Source: Clostridia bacterium
Lineage (GTDB): Bacteria; Bacillota; Clostridia; Oscillospirales; CAG-272
DNA: 64,000 bases
Assembly: GCA_017612655.1 (NCBI GenBank)
Contig: JAGAFM010000047.1
Span: forward strand, 28,825-92,824
Direction: 5' to 3'
Part shown: positions 34,751-43,118 of the stretch, piece by piece
Layout of the letters: every line of letters starts with the position of its first letter
Numbering within the stretch: the stretch's first letter is position 1
The notes under the pieces: model-generated
The model's input: only the letters and a program-made list of their open reading frames with translations
The model's database searches: none
Told to the model about the DNA's origin: nothing
Program-made: the position numbers and the translations under genes

Positions 34751-34779
34751 ATTATATCTCATTCCGACACGCCGGTCAA
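34751..34779 (-). promoter_or_regulatory. Promoter upstream of the tRNA-Ser(TGA) region
   Basis: TTGACC (34774-34779), 17 bp, perfect TATAAT (34751-34756), reading leftward through the tRNA remnant toward tRNA-Ser. Confidence 0.8.
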
Positions 34780-34875
34780 GGGAAGAGAGGCAAAAAACAG
34801 AGCAGAACAAAAACGGGCTCATTTGTTTTTTGCCATCTTCCAAAGAGGTTGTCCTTCGTGAAACGCCTCAAGTGA

Positions 34876-36132
34876 TTACAAAGAAAAGGTAGCCAGCTCG
34901 ACAGCAACCTGTTCTCCGGTTTCCATGTTCTTCAGCTGAGCGATTCCGGACCTCAGTTCCTCCTCTCCGAGGATCAAGGTATAGGACGCTCGAATCTTGT
35001 CGGCGTACTTCATCTGAGCTTTCAAACTGCGGCCCACCAGATCGCTTTCCGCCCATTTGTCTTCAGCGCGAAATCTTGAGGCAATCTGAAAGGCTCTCAT
35101 AGCTGCTTCCTGACCCATGGATGCAATGTAAAGAAGAGGTCTCGTTTCCTCCGGGGGGTTAACCCCGGATTTTTCCATCGCATCAATCAAACGGTTGATG
35201 CCGATTGCGAAACCGATCCCGGACAGGGACGGTCCTCCCAATTCTCGAACCAATCCATCGTACCGTCCTCCTCCGCACACGGTCGACTGCGCCGCGCCGG
35301 TAATAGGACAGAGGAACTCAAATACTGTTCGGGTATAGTAATCCAGTCCCCTGACAATTCCCGGGTCCAGTTCATAGGAAATGCCGGAATCGTCCAGTGC
35401 GGAAAGAAGCGTGCTCAGATGCTGTCTGCAGTCGTCGCAGAGAGAATCCACCGTCTTCGGTGCTCCTGCAGCGATCGAAGAACAAATCGGACTCTTGCAG
35501 TCCAGTATCCGGAGAGGATTCTTCTTCAGTCTTTCTCTGCAGGTTTCACACAGCTCCGATTCCCGCCCCTGAAAGTACGAAACCAGCGCCTCCTGATACT
35601 TCGGGCGGCAGTTGGGGCAACCGATGGAGTTGATGTGAAGGAGCCGGTCCCGGATTCCGAGTTTTTCCAGAATCTCGTTTCCCATTGAGATTACGCTCGC
35701 GTCGGCAAGCGCGCTGTCGGATCCGAACAATTCCACCCCGAACTGGGTAAACTCGCGGAACCGTCCCGCCTGAGGCTTTTCGTAGCGGAACATGTTGGCC
35801 AGGTAATAGTACCGCAGAGGCATTGCATCAGAGCATTTTCCGTTTTCGATGATGCTTCTGACTACGCCCGCAGTTCCTTCCGGGCGAAGGGCATACCGGG
35901 CCTCTCCCGTCCCTTTCTGCTCCAGAAGGTACATCTCCTTCTGGACCACGTCGGTTGTGTCCCCGACTCCACGCTGGAAAAGATCAACATTTTCAAAAGT
36001 CGGAAACCGGATTTCTCCGAAACCGTATTTTTCCGCAACGGAGCGGAGCGTCTTTTCGATATGCTGCCAGACTTTCGCTCTCTCCGGAAGAACATCGAGT
36101 GTTCCGCGCGGCTTTTGTATCATTGCTGCCAT
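34876..36132 (-). CDS. hisS: Histidyl-tRNA synthetase
   Basis: Class II synthetase of 418 residues. Motif 1 region (YGFGEIRFPTFENVDLF), motif 2 (ANMFRYEKPQAGRFREFTQFGVELFG), the His-binding GLDYYTRTVFEF and motif 3 (GGGRYDGLVRELGGPSLSGIGFAIGINR) are all present, followed by the C-terminal anticodon domain. An insertion with three Cys pairs (CPNC, CETC, CDDC) lies between motif 2 and the HisA region, typical of HisRS from this group. ATG 36132 or 36123 may start it. Last gene of the icd-rex-dnaD-dnaC-hisS run. Confidence 0.96.
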   Translation of the reverse strand: MAAMIQKPRGTLDVLPERAKVWQHIEKTLRSVAEKYGFGEIRFPTFENVDLFQRGVGDTTDVVQKEMYLLEQKGTGEARYALRPEGTAGVVRSIIENGKCSDAMPLRYYYLANMFRYEKPQAGRFREFTQFGVELFGSDSALADASVISMGNEILEKLGIRDRLLHINSIGCPNCRPKYQEALVSYFQGRESELCETCRERLKKNPLRILDCKSPICSSIAAGAPKTVDSLCDDCRQHLSTLLSALDDSGISYELDPGIVRGLDYYTRTVFEFLCPITGAAQSTVCGGGRYDGLVRELGGPSLSGIGFAIGINRLIDAMEKSGVNPPEETRPLLYIASMGQEAAMRAFQIASRFRAEDKWAESDLVGRSLKAQMKYADKIRASYTLILGEEELRSGIAQLKNMETGEQVAVELATFSL

Positions 36133-36215
36133 TTTTCGTTATTATTCCTTTCTTGATAGGGTTTCCGGCCCAACTTGGATCCCCGCCGGAATCGCTTCCC
36201 AAGACGGCCTTTGTC

Positions 36216-37193
36216 TCAGGAGCGTAGTTTCTGCATTCTGATATCCTTTCCGGTAAACTGGAAGGCAAAGAACTCTCCCAGCAGTCTGGAGCAGATTCGG
36301 TCAGTATAGCGCTGACGGATTTCCGCAAACTGGAGATTGGTGCTGATGATCATCGGTCGACGCGTCATCATTCTTTCGTTGAGCAGTTGATAGAGGCAGG
36401 AAACCGTAAACTGAGTGGACATTTCCGCCCCAAGATCGTCCAGAATCAGCAAATCACAATCAAAATACCGAGCGGCTGGTTCCGAAACGCTCCCCTCTCT
36501 GTCTTTTCCGAACCGTTCTGCCTCGAACACGGAAAAGATATTCTGAGCGGTATCATATACGACGTCGTAGCCCCTGTCAATCACAGCCTTGGCAATCGCC
36601 GTGGACAGATGAGTCTTGCCGAGTCCGGTCGCGCCGAAGAAAAGCAGATTTCCGGATCCCTCTCCGTGAAACGTCTCCGCATACTGCTGGGATCGTTCGA
36701 AAACCTTCCTCATGTTCTTTTCCCGGTCTTCTTCCGGATAGTAGGAAAGTGAGAAACTGTCAAATGTCTGTTTATCCAACATTGCCCCAATCCCGGAACT
36801 CTCATATCCTGCCAGGATCAGTGCCCGTTTCATGCATCCGCAAATGGAGCGTCCCTTGCTTTCCTTGGTAAAACCCGTGTCATCGCACAGAGGGCATTCA
36901 TAGCGAACCTGCGTATAATCTGCGGGGTAACCATTCTGGAGCAGCAGATCTCTCGCAACTTCCCGGAGTTCCTGGTTCTCCCGCTTCAGTCTGGCCATCT
37001 CCTCTTCCCGGTTTTCCGAAAGAGAGGCGGCAAAAATAGAACAGCCCGTGGAACGCAGAGTCCGATGTATTTCAACGAGAACAGGAATCTTTTCCTCCAC
37101 TTCCCGCATCCGTTGCTCCGCCGCTTCGGCAGCGGCAAAGTGCTTCTGCTCAAATTCTCTTTTTATTCTTCGGTAATTCTCCTGATTATACAC
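36216..37193 (-). CDS. DnaC/DnaI-type helicase loader ATPase
   Basis: 325 residues. Start assigned to GTG 37193, which lies 8 nt after GGGAGG; GTG 37199 is too close. N-terminal ~90 residues form a coiled coil; then a zinc-binding cluster (CPLC...CGC) as in DnaI/DnaC-like proteins; then an AAA+ core with GATGLGKTH (Walker A), LLILDDLGAE (Walker B) and STNLQ (sensor 1). It is expected to load replicative helicase DnaB/DnaC at origins or restart sites. It is directly downstream of a DnaD-domain gene, as expected for primosome partners. Confidence 0.88.
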   Translation of the reverse strand: MYNQENYRRIKREFEQKHFAAAEAAEQRMREVEEKIPVLVEIHRTLRSTGCSIFAASLSENREEEMARLKRENQELREVARDLLLQNGYPADYTQVRYECPLCDDTGFTKESKGRSICGCMKRALILAGYESSGIGAMLDKQTFDSFSLSYYPEEDREKNMRKVFERSQQYAETFHGEGSGNLLFFGATGLGKTHLSTAIAKAVIDRGYDVVYDTAQNIFSVFEAERFGKDREGSVSEPAARYFDCDLLILDDLGAEMSTQFTVSCLYQLLNERMMTRRPMIISTNLQFAEIRQRYTDRICSRLLGEFFAFQFTGKDIRMQKLRS

Positions 37194-37211
37194 CGACACA
37201 TCCTCCCGATC

Positions 37212-38162
37212 TTAATCATCCGCAGGGAAACTGCGGGAAAGGGCGGCGCTCATAAACTCCTCTGTTTCAAAACTTCCCGCCTTTTCTTTTTCCCTTCCGG
37301 TCTCACTGCGATCAGCCGGTTTCCCGTTTTCTTTCGTCTTTCCCGCTTCTTCTGCAGTCCGAATTCCCCTGCGATGCCACTCCGAAAGAATTTTATTGAC
37401 ATAGGGAAATTTCGGTTTTCCGATGCTGTCCACCGTGATTTCAAAAGCTATCCGTATGACGTCCATCGGCATATGCCAGTTTTCTGTCCAGTCGGTGATA
37501 TAGCCGCTTTCCTTTGCGGACAGGGCACGCTCTCCGATTCCAAACATCACCCTGATCTGGGAGGTGGCATCCGAGAGACGGTCCAGCATCCTGATCTTTT
37601 CCGTCAGTTCGGAAGCCGTATGAACCCCTTCCTCGTACAGGCCGATCGCCGTACGAACCGCATATCCCACCGAACGTTTCCCCCTCTTCTTGCAAAGGGC
37701 GAACAGCAGCAGAAGATACTCGGCATCCATCCCGTAGCTGTTGTTCAGTGCGAGGATTTGAGCGGTTTCGTGCTCGGTAAATGTTTTCCCGAGTTCCTCC
37801 TGGCATAAGACAAGCAGATTCTGCAGGGTATCATCCGTGCGTATCATTTCCGAAACCTGTTCCGCCGTATACTCGGGAAGCCCGTGGGTTCCGGGCAGAG
37901 GCGACGATGTCCTCGAGCTCTCTTTGCCACGCTCTGCGGTTTCGCTCACAGTCAGGATTCCCTGATCGGCCCAATAGGAAATGGCGCTTCTCACCAGATC
38001 CGTCGATACCCCGGCGCGCTCTGCAAGCACTTCCTCCGAAAGACTCCGGTCAGAGCACAAAAGCAGCAGAACCCGGTCATAGGCAGCGCACGGGGGGATC
38101 CGTTCTGTCGCGCGTCCCGGAACGGAAAAGGCCTCTGTTCCGAATTGGATGATTTGTTTCAC
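37212..38162 (-). CDS. DnaD-domain primosome protein
   Basis: 316 residues from GTG 38162. N-terminal winged-helix part (about 25-80: LSEEVLAERAGVSTDLVRSAISYWADQGIL), linker, and two DnaD/DnaB-II-type helical modules (about 100-170 and 205-275; the second ends with PYVNKILSEWHRRGIRT, the conserved YIxxILxxW pattern). The C-terminal ~45 residues are charged and disordered. DnaD proteins remodel DNA and recruit the helicase loader; the loader gene follows 18 bp downstream. Confidence 0.86.
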   Translation of the reverse strand: MKQIIQFGTEAFSVPGRATERIPPCAAYDRVLLLLCSDRSLSEEVLAERAGVSTDLVRSAISYWADQGILTVSETAERGKESSRTSSPLPGTHGLPEYTAEQVSEMIRTDDTLQNLLVLCQEELGKTFTEHETAQILALNNSYGMDAEYLLLLFALCKKRGKRSVGYAVRTAIGLYEEGVHTASELTEKIRMLDRLSDATSQIRVMFGIGERALSAKESGYITDWTENWHMPMDVIRIAFEITVDSIGKPKFPYVNKILSEWHRRGIRTAEEAGKTKENGKPADRSETGREKEKAGSFETEEFMSAALSRSFPADD

Positions 38163-38195
38163 TTCTCTTTTCCCCTGTTAAGGATCCGCCTCAAG

Positions 38196-38861
38196 TCACC
38201 GTCCGGTGTTCTCTTCGGCCGTCCTCAGTTCGTACATCAGTTTCATCAGCGAATCGCCCATGTGGACGTTCTCGACAATCGCGACAGGATTCTCCTGCAG
38301 AATCTCTGCGCTGGAAAAATTCCAGATCGCCCGAATCCCGGAGGAGAGGATCTTTTGAGCAACCGTTTCCGCTTCGGCCTTCGGAACGGTCAGGATTGCG
38401 ATGTCGATATGGTATTTTTCGGCAAATGCCGGGAGGGTCTCGACATCCATAACCTGGTAGCCGTCAACAATCTGGCCAATCACCGATGGCGCGTTGTCAA
38501 ACAGCCCGATCAGATTCACTCCCCGGTGCTCGAACATCGTACTCCCCGCCAGGGCTCTTCCCATGTTGCCTGTTCCGACAATCACGGAGGTAAAACCGTT
38601 GGAAACGCCGAGAATGTCTGAGATCTTGGAGCAGAGATAGGTAACGTTGTATCCGTATCCCTGCTGACCGAATCCGCCGAAACAATTCAAATCCTGACGG
38701 ATTTGCGATGCGGTCACATTCATTTTCTCGGACAGTTCACCGGAAGAAATCCGAAGGATTCCCTGCCGGAGGAGTTCCCGCAGATATCGGTAGTAACGGG
38801 GAAGCCTGTTAATCACGGCGGGAGAGACTTCCGCCGTGTTTTTCTTTAAATCCCGTCTCAT
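38196..38861 (-). CDS. rex: Redox-sensing transcriptional repressor Rex
   Basis: 221 residues: winged-helix domain (about 15-80, with SSGELSEKMNVTASQIRQDLNCFGGFGQQGYGY), then a Rossmann NAD(H) domain with VGTGNMGRAL, and a C-terminal swapped helix. Rex dimers leave DNA when NADH rises and control fermentation genes. Its ATG overlaps the icd stop by one base (TAATG), so expression is coupled to a NAD-linked dehydrogenase. I did not find a clear TTGTTAA-N4-TTAACAA Rex site upstream of icd. Confidence 0.95.
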   Translation of the reverse strand: MRRDLKKNTAEVSPAVINRLPRYYRYLRELLRQGILRISSGELSEKMNVTASQIRQDLNCFGGFGQQGYGYNVTYLCSKISDILGVSNGFTSVIVGTGNMGRALAGSTMFEHRGVNLIGLFDNAPSVIGQIVDGYQVMDVETLPAFAEKYHIDIAILTVPKAEAETVAQKILSSGIRAIWNFSSAEILQENPVAIVENVHMGDSLMKLMYELRTAEENTGR

Positions 38862-40033
38862 TATAAATCCCGAATCGTATTCATGACATATTCAGTAAAC
38901 TGCTCGCAGGTGGCACCGGTATCCCGTCCGGTCATGACGTATTTCCGTTCTTCGAACATGCAGATATCCAGCGCGCGTTCCAACCGTTCCGCCTTCTCCT
39001 GATATCCGATGTGCGACAGAAGCAGTATCGAGGCGCGGAGCATGGAGCAGGGATCCGCGTAGATATCCCGCCCTTCGGCCACCATTCTGGGGGCGGACCC
39101 GTGAATGGCTTCGAACATGGCGTACCGTTTCCCGATGTTTGCGCTCCCGGCGGTCCCGACACCGCCCTGGAATTCGGCGGCCTCGTCCGTAATGATGTCC
39201 CCGTAGAGGTTCGGAAGAACAAAGACTTTGAAATCCGTTCTGCGCTTCTCATCCACCAGCTTCGCGGTCATGATGTCAATGAACCATTCCGTAGTCCGGA
39301 TTTCCGGATACTCCTCGGCAATCTTCTTGCAGAGATTGAGGAATTTTCCGTCCGTCGCCTTGATGATATTTGCCTTGGTCACAATGGAAACATGATCCTT
39401 ATGATTCTTTCTCGCATACTCATAGGCAAGGCGTGCAATCCGTTCCGTTCCCTCCGTGGTGGTAATGCAGAAATCACATGCCAGTTCATCCGTTACATGA
39501 ACCCCCTGGGAACCGACCGCATAGGAGCCCTCCGTATTCTCACGGAAGAACGTCCAGTCGATTCCCTTTTCAGGTACTTTCACCGGACGAACATTTGCAA
39601 ACAGGTCCAGCCTCTTTCGCATGGCAACGTTTGCGGACTCAATATTCGGCCAGGGATCGCCCGCGTGAGGTGTTGTCGTCGGGCCCTTCAGAATGACATG
39701 ACAGCCCAGCAGCTGTTCCATCACATCGTCCGGAATTGCCTGATTATGTGCAGCGCGGTTCTCTATGGTGAGCCCTTCGATTTCCTGAAAGCGGATCTTC
39801 CCTTTCCGAACCTCTTCCTCCAGAAGGAAGGCCAGCACCTGTCTGGCGCTTGACGTAATACGGGGACCGATTCCATCTCCTCCGCAGATTCCGATCACGA
39901 TCGTATCCAGAGAACGGTAATCGATAAAATCTTTCTCAGCGCAGATCCGCTCGTTACGTTCCAGCTGACCTTTCAGCATCTCGCGAAAAGCTGCCGCCGC
40001 GGTCTCGATTTGTACATCATAGTTCCGATTCAT
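38861..40033 (-). CDS. icd: Isocitrate/isopropylmalate-family dehydrogenase, probably NAD-dependent isocitrate dehydrogenase
   Basis: 390 residues from ATG 40033, which follows GAGAGG; the frame is open further up but without a ribosome site. GGDGIGP at the N-terminus, KGPTTTPHAGD for substrate contact, the Arg set in NVAMRKRLDLFANVRPV, FRENTEGSYAVG, TKANIIKATDGKF and NLYGDIITDEAAEFQGGVGTAGSANIG are typical. TKANIIKATDGKFL and length favour isocitrate over isopropylmalate; no leu genes are near. It makes 2-oxoglutarate, for glutamate and arginine supply. Confidence 0.85.
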   Translation of the reverse strand: MNRNYDVQIETAAAAFREMLKGQLERNERICAEKDFIDYRSLDTIVIGICGGDGIGPRITSSARQVLAFLLEEEVRKGKIRFQEIEGLTIENRAAHNQAIPDDVMEQLLGCHVILKGPTTTPHAGDPWPNIESANVAMRKRLDLFANVRPVKVPEKGIDWTFFRENTEGSYAVGSQGVHVTDELACDFCITTTEGTERIARLAYEYARKNHKDHVSIVTKANIIKATDGKFLNLCKKIAEEYPEIRTTEWFIDIMTAKLVDEKRRTDFKVFVLPNLYGDIITDEAAEFQGGVGTAGSANIGKRYAMFEAIHGSAPRMVAEGRDIYADPCSMLRASILLLSHIGYQEKAERLERALDICMFEERKYVMTGRDTGATCEQFTEYVMNTIRDL

Positions 40034-40152
40034 TTCATTTTCCTCTCTATATTTCCTGTTTAATAAGTCGACTTTTTCCGATCCCGCGACCCGCGGAACA
40101 GCCCCGGAAAAATACCTTTTCCGTCCTTTTTTCTTTCGGGGAAGAGGGATGA

Positions 40153-40224
40153 TTTTCCACAATATCAACAGGGTTTTCCACAGCAAAACGCCCGCAAATG
40201 CCGAGAATAACCGAGTTTTCCACA
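40153..40224 (+). promoter_or_regulatory. Cluster of three phased DnaA-box-like sites
   Basis: TTTTCCACA occurs three times in the same orientation at 40153, 40174 and 40216. The spacings are 21 and 42 bp, two and four helical turns. Each differs by one base from the TTATCCACA DnaA box. The cluster lies in the 274-bp gap between tsaD and icd, upstream of the run containing dnaD and dnaC. Confidence 0.55.
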
Positions 40225-40307
40225 GCCTTGCCCCCTGTTTTCCTCCTGGTTCAAACCCCTTTCAGAGACGATTTTTCCATTTCCGGAAAAACATTTATAA
40301 AGAGATT

Positions 40308-41339
40308 TTAGAGATTTTCATCGTGCCTCGAAGTGGCCATCGCATTCAGCCCCGCATCCCCCCTGATTCCGTTCAGGAAAGCATAATAAGCCTGAGCGCC
40401 TATCATCGCCGCGTTGTCTCCGCACAGTGCCTGTGGAGGGAAATAAACCTGGAGATTCTTACGGGAAGCAGCGTATTCCGTCAACCCTTTTCTAAGGTGT
40501 GTGTTCGCAGCGACACCCCCTGCTATCACAAGTTTGGACACCCCTGTTTGCAGAAGGGCCGCATCCATCTGCTTGATCAAGGAATCCACTGCGGCACGGG
40601 TAAACCCCGCTGCGACATCGTTCCGGTTCCATTCGGCCCCCGTCTGAGAACAGTGGTTTTCATAATTCATCACGGCCGTCTTAAGACCGGAGAAGGAAAA
40701 ATCAAGAGATCCGTCCGTCATGGCGGCAAGCGGAAATCTGACCGCACCGGGATCCCCGAGATAGGAGATCCGATCCAGTTCCGCACCTCCGGGGTAAGGA
40801 ATCCCGAGGATTCTGGCGACCTTGTCGAAGGCCTCTCCCGCCGCATCGTCCCTTGTCCTTCCGATCACCCGGATATCGGTGTAGGTCAGAACCTCGGAAA
40901 GAGAGGTGTGACCTCCCGATACGACCAAAGCCAGAAAGGGAGGTTCCGGGGCGGGATCCGAAAAGTAGTTTGCAGCGATATGCCCATGAATGTGATTCAC
41001 CGGGACAAGCGGGATGCCGTTTGCCATCGCCAGCCCCTTGGCAAAATTGACCCCTACCAGAAGAGCCCCTATCAATCCGGGATAAGCTGTGACGCCGATT
41101 GCTCCGATCTCTGAGAGAGAAACCCCTGACTCCTCCAGGGCTTCGTACGCCAGAGACGAGATCGCTTCAGCATGGGCGCGGGAAGCGATTTCCGGAACAA
41201 CACCCCCGAAGGCTGCGTGAAGAGGAATCTGAGACGCGATACGATTGGACAGAATCCGACGGACCCGGGGATTGTCGTTCATTTCAACGACGGCAACCGA
41301 CGTTTCATCGCATGAGGATTCCACGGCAAGTATCAGCAT
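40308..41339 (-). CDS. tsaD: tRNA N6-adenosine threonylcarbamoyltransferase
   Basis: Adds threonylcarbamoyl to A37 of ANN-decoding tRNAs, with TsaB and TsaE. 343 residues: AVESSCDETSVAV phosphate loop, metal-binding HIHGH (His-x3-His), LALVVSGGHTSL and VIAGGVAANTHLR. GGAGG lies 6 nt before the ATG. rimI is immediately upstream on the same strand, the usual tsaB-rimI-tsaD arrangement, though tsaB itself is not in this cluster. Confidence 0.97.
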   Translation of the reverse strand: MLILAVESSCDETSVAVVEMNDNPRVRRILSNRIASQIPLHAAFGGVVPEIASRAHAEAISSLAYEALEESGVSLSEIGAIGVTAYPGLIGALLVGVNFAKGLAMANGIPLVPVNHIHGHIAANYFSDPAPEPPFLALVVSGGHTSLSEVLTYTDIRVIGRTRDDAAGEAFDKVARILGIPYPGGAELDRISYLGDPGAVRFPLAAMTDGSLDFSFSGLKTAVMNYENHCSQTGAEWNRNDVAAGFTRAAVDSLIKQMDAALLQTGVSKLVIAGGVAANTHLRKGLTEYAASRKNLQVYFPPQALCGDNAAMIGAQAYYAFLNGIRGDAGLNAMATSRHDENL

Positions 41340-41378
41340 GGTATCCCTCCTCTTCCGTCCGTCACTCTGTTCCTCAGT

Positions 41379-41819
41379 TTACTGAAGCACCCTTGTCATC
41401 AGAATCGCATCCTCTTTGGGATGGGAATAATAGTTCTTTCTGCGTCCGTCCTCTCGAAACCCGCATTTTTCATACAGAATCTGTGCAGGATTGTTGGAAC
41501 AGCGAACCTCCAGCCAGACCGACTTCGCACCGTTCTTCTCCGCTGCAAGAACCGCGGCACTGACCAGTCTGGTTCCCGTGCCCCGCCTTCTGCTGGAAGG
41601 ATCAACGGCAACCCGAGCGATCTCTGCCCCGTCCGGGAACAAATACATTCCGAGATAACCGGTGATCCGATTCCCTTCTTCTTCCGCCAGCAGCAAGGCA
41701 ATCGGGTTCCGCAGCGTTTCCTGCAGGGCCTGCTCGCTCCACGGAACCGCGAAACAGCACTGTTCCAAAAGGAGAAGGGCAGGAATGTCCTCTATCCCGC
41801 ATCTCCGGATTCGGTTCAT
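41379..41819 (-). CDS. rimI: Ribosomal-protein-alanine acetyltransferase RimI
   Basis: 146 residues from ATG 41819, which follows AGAGGT and overlaps the upstream lipoprotein stop (ATGA). GNAT fold with EIARVAVDPSSRRRGTGTRLV (acetyl-CoA loop), EVRCSNNPAQILYEKCGFREDGRRKNYYSHPKEDAILM, the RimI-type C-terminus. It acetylates N-terminal alanine of S18 in E. coli; the true target here is unknown. tsaD follows 39 bp downstream. Confidence 0.9.
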   Translation of the reverse strand: MNRIRRCGIEDIPALLLLEQCCFAVPWSEQALQETLRNPIALLLAEEEGNRITGYLGMYLFPDGAEIARVAVDPSSRRRGTGTRLVSAAVLAAEKNGAKSVWLEVRCSNNPAQILYEKCGFREDGRRKNYYSHPKEDAILMTRVLQ

Positions 41820-42547
41820 CCGGTTACCTCTTGCGTATCCGTCAGTTCCTCGGTTTCTGTCTCCGGCAGTTCCCCGTAAAGGATTCCCAAAAACATCCCT
41901 TCCGGAATTCGAACGCATTTCCGGGTCCCTCTGTCATAGAGGTAATGATCGTCAGCAGCATCATCCCCGGTCTCCGCGTACAGAATGTTGTAATAGATTC
42001 CCTCGTGTGCGTCAGATGCAAACTTCAGGGAAAGACTGAGCGACAGTTCTGACGGAAGCTGCGTCTGTTCCCCCTGGTCAAGGAGGGTTATCATGGAATC
42101 AATCAGTTCCTGTTCCTCGAAAATGTCAATACAGATTGTTTCCGAAGCCGTCATTGTGCAGACATAAATCTTGTCTGCCTGCATTTCCGTCAGGGCGGGA
42201 AGCGGGGTGCTCTCTTCATAAATCAGTCCCCCGGCCCCCTCAAACTTTTCCGTCAGGATTTTTTCAGGAGAAAGGGAGCCTACCCGGTAAAGATAAACGG
42301 TTTTTTCTCCGAATTGAACATCTGCATACGCTTCTCCAACCGAGGCGGGCTCATAGGAGAGAGATGCCCACCGGTATCGGTTTCCGCTTGCCGAATCAAC
42401 CAGAACGCCGTTTTCCGCATCGTATTCCAGATGAACCGAAACCGAAACAGCATCCTCTCCTCCGCAGGAACTGAGAAGAATCATCAGAAAAACTGCGCAG
42501 ATTACCAAAAGAGGAAGAAAACTCCTGCGTATGTTCGACACGCTCAT
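41816..42547 (-). CDS. Hypothetical lipoprotein
   Basis: 243 residues with a lipoprotein signal: basic start, hydrophobic core and LLSSC (lipidated Cys28). The outer part is acidic and predicted mostly beta, with no domain I recognise, and ends in a Glu/Thr-rich tail (PETETEELTDTQEV). AGGAG precedes the ATG by about 11 nt. It lies between dCMP deaminase and rimI with only short gaps, so it is cotranscribed, but context does not define its role. Confidence 0.8.
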   Translation of the reverse strand: MSVSNIRRSFLPLLVICAVFLMILLSSCGGEDAVSVSVHLEYDAENGVLVDSASGNRYRWASLSYEPASVGEAYADVQFGEKTVYLYRVGSLSPEKILTEKFEGAGGLIYEESTPLPALTEMQADKIYVCTMTASETICIDIFEEQELIDSMITLLDQGEQTQLPSELSLSLSLKFASDAHEGIYYNILYAETGDDAADDHYLYDRGTRKCVRIPEGMFLGILYGELPETETEELTDTQEVTG

Positions 42548-42598
42548 GATACGGAGGATCTCCTTTCTGCACTCTCAGAATGTCCGGATCGGTCGGAA

Positions 42599-43087
42599 TC
42601 AGTATCCGAATTTGCCCTCCAGACTGTCGTCGTTGTTGACCCAATCCTCAACGGTAATCACACGGAAATCCGTCTTGGTATCCCGGACTACAACGGAACG
42701 GATTCCCGCATTGATCACCTGGCGTTTGCACATCGCACAGCAGCAGGTTCCGGGAACCAGTTCCCCGGTCGGCGACGTACAGCTGATATACAGAGTTGCA
42801 TCCAGCATCTGTTCTCTGGGTGCGGCAATAATGGCGTTTGCTTCCGCGTGAATCGACCGGCAGAGCTCGTAACGTTCGCCGCGGGGAATGGCCAGTTCTT
42901 CACGGATGCACCGGCCTAGATCCGAACAGTTTTTCCGGCCGCGCGGCGCACCGTTGTAGCCCGTGGCAACAATGGTGTCGTTTTTCACGATGATTGCGCC
43001 GTAGCGCCTCCGCAGGCAGGTGCTGCGCTCCGCAACTGTCTCTGCAATATCCAGATAGTAGTTTTCTTTCGAAACCCGTTTTTCCAT
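42599..43087 (-). CDS. Deoxycytidylate (dCMP) deaminase family protein
   Basis: 162 residues from ATG 43087 (GGGGAG ribosome site); the longer frame upstream is not supported. Zinc site: SIHAEANAI (His and catalytic Glu) and PGTCCCAMC (two Cys). RYGAIIVKNDTIVATGYNGAPRG is the ComEB/dCMP-deaminase signature. It makes dUMP from dCMP for thymidylate synthesis; ComEB-type proteins also occur in competence loci, not seen here. Confidence 0.9.
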   Translation of the reverse strand: MEKRVSKENYYLDIAETVAERSTCLRRRYGAIIVKNDTIVATGYNGAPRGRKNCSDLGRCIREELAIPRGERYELCRSIHAEANAIIAAPREQMLDATLYISCTSPTGELVPGTCCCAMCKRQVINAGIRSVVVRDTKTDFRVITVEDWVNNDDSLEGKFGY

Positions 43088-43118
43088 TTCCGTATCTCCC
43101 CGTTTCTTGTTGGTCGCT

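Larger units (their letters stand above)
34464..34875. other. 412-bp non-coding region between tRNA-Ser and hisS
   Basis: No credible protein gene. It holds a tRNA-like remnant (34623-34655), a GAAAACGG/CCGTTTTC inverted repeat around 34503-34535, and a strong leftward promoter (34751-34779) that would transcribe ~280 nt before reaching tRNA-Ser. Confidence 0.7.

Noticed and set aside
38861..40033. 3-isopropylmalate dehydrogenase (leuB) as the identity of the dehydrogenase
   Set aside because: The TKANIIKATDGKF motif and FRENTEGSYAVG form fit isocitrate dehydrogenase better, and no leu genes are adjacent.
40034..40307. Chromosomal replication origin
   Set aside because: DnaA-box-like sites are present, but there is no dnaA, dnaN, rpmH or gyrB nearby and no clear AT-rich unwinding element; only a DnaA-site cluster is claimed.
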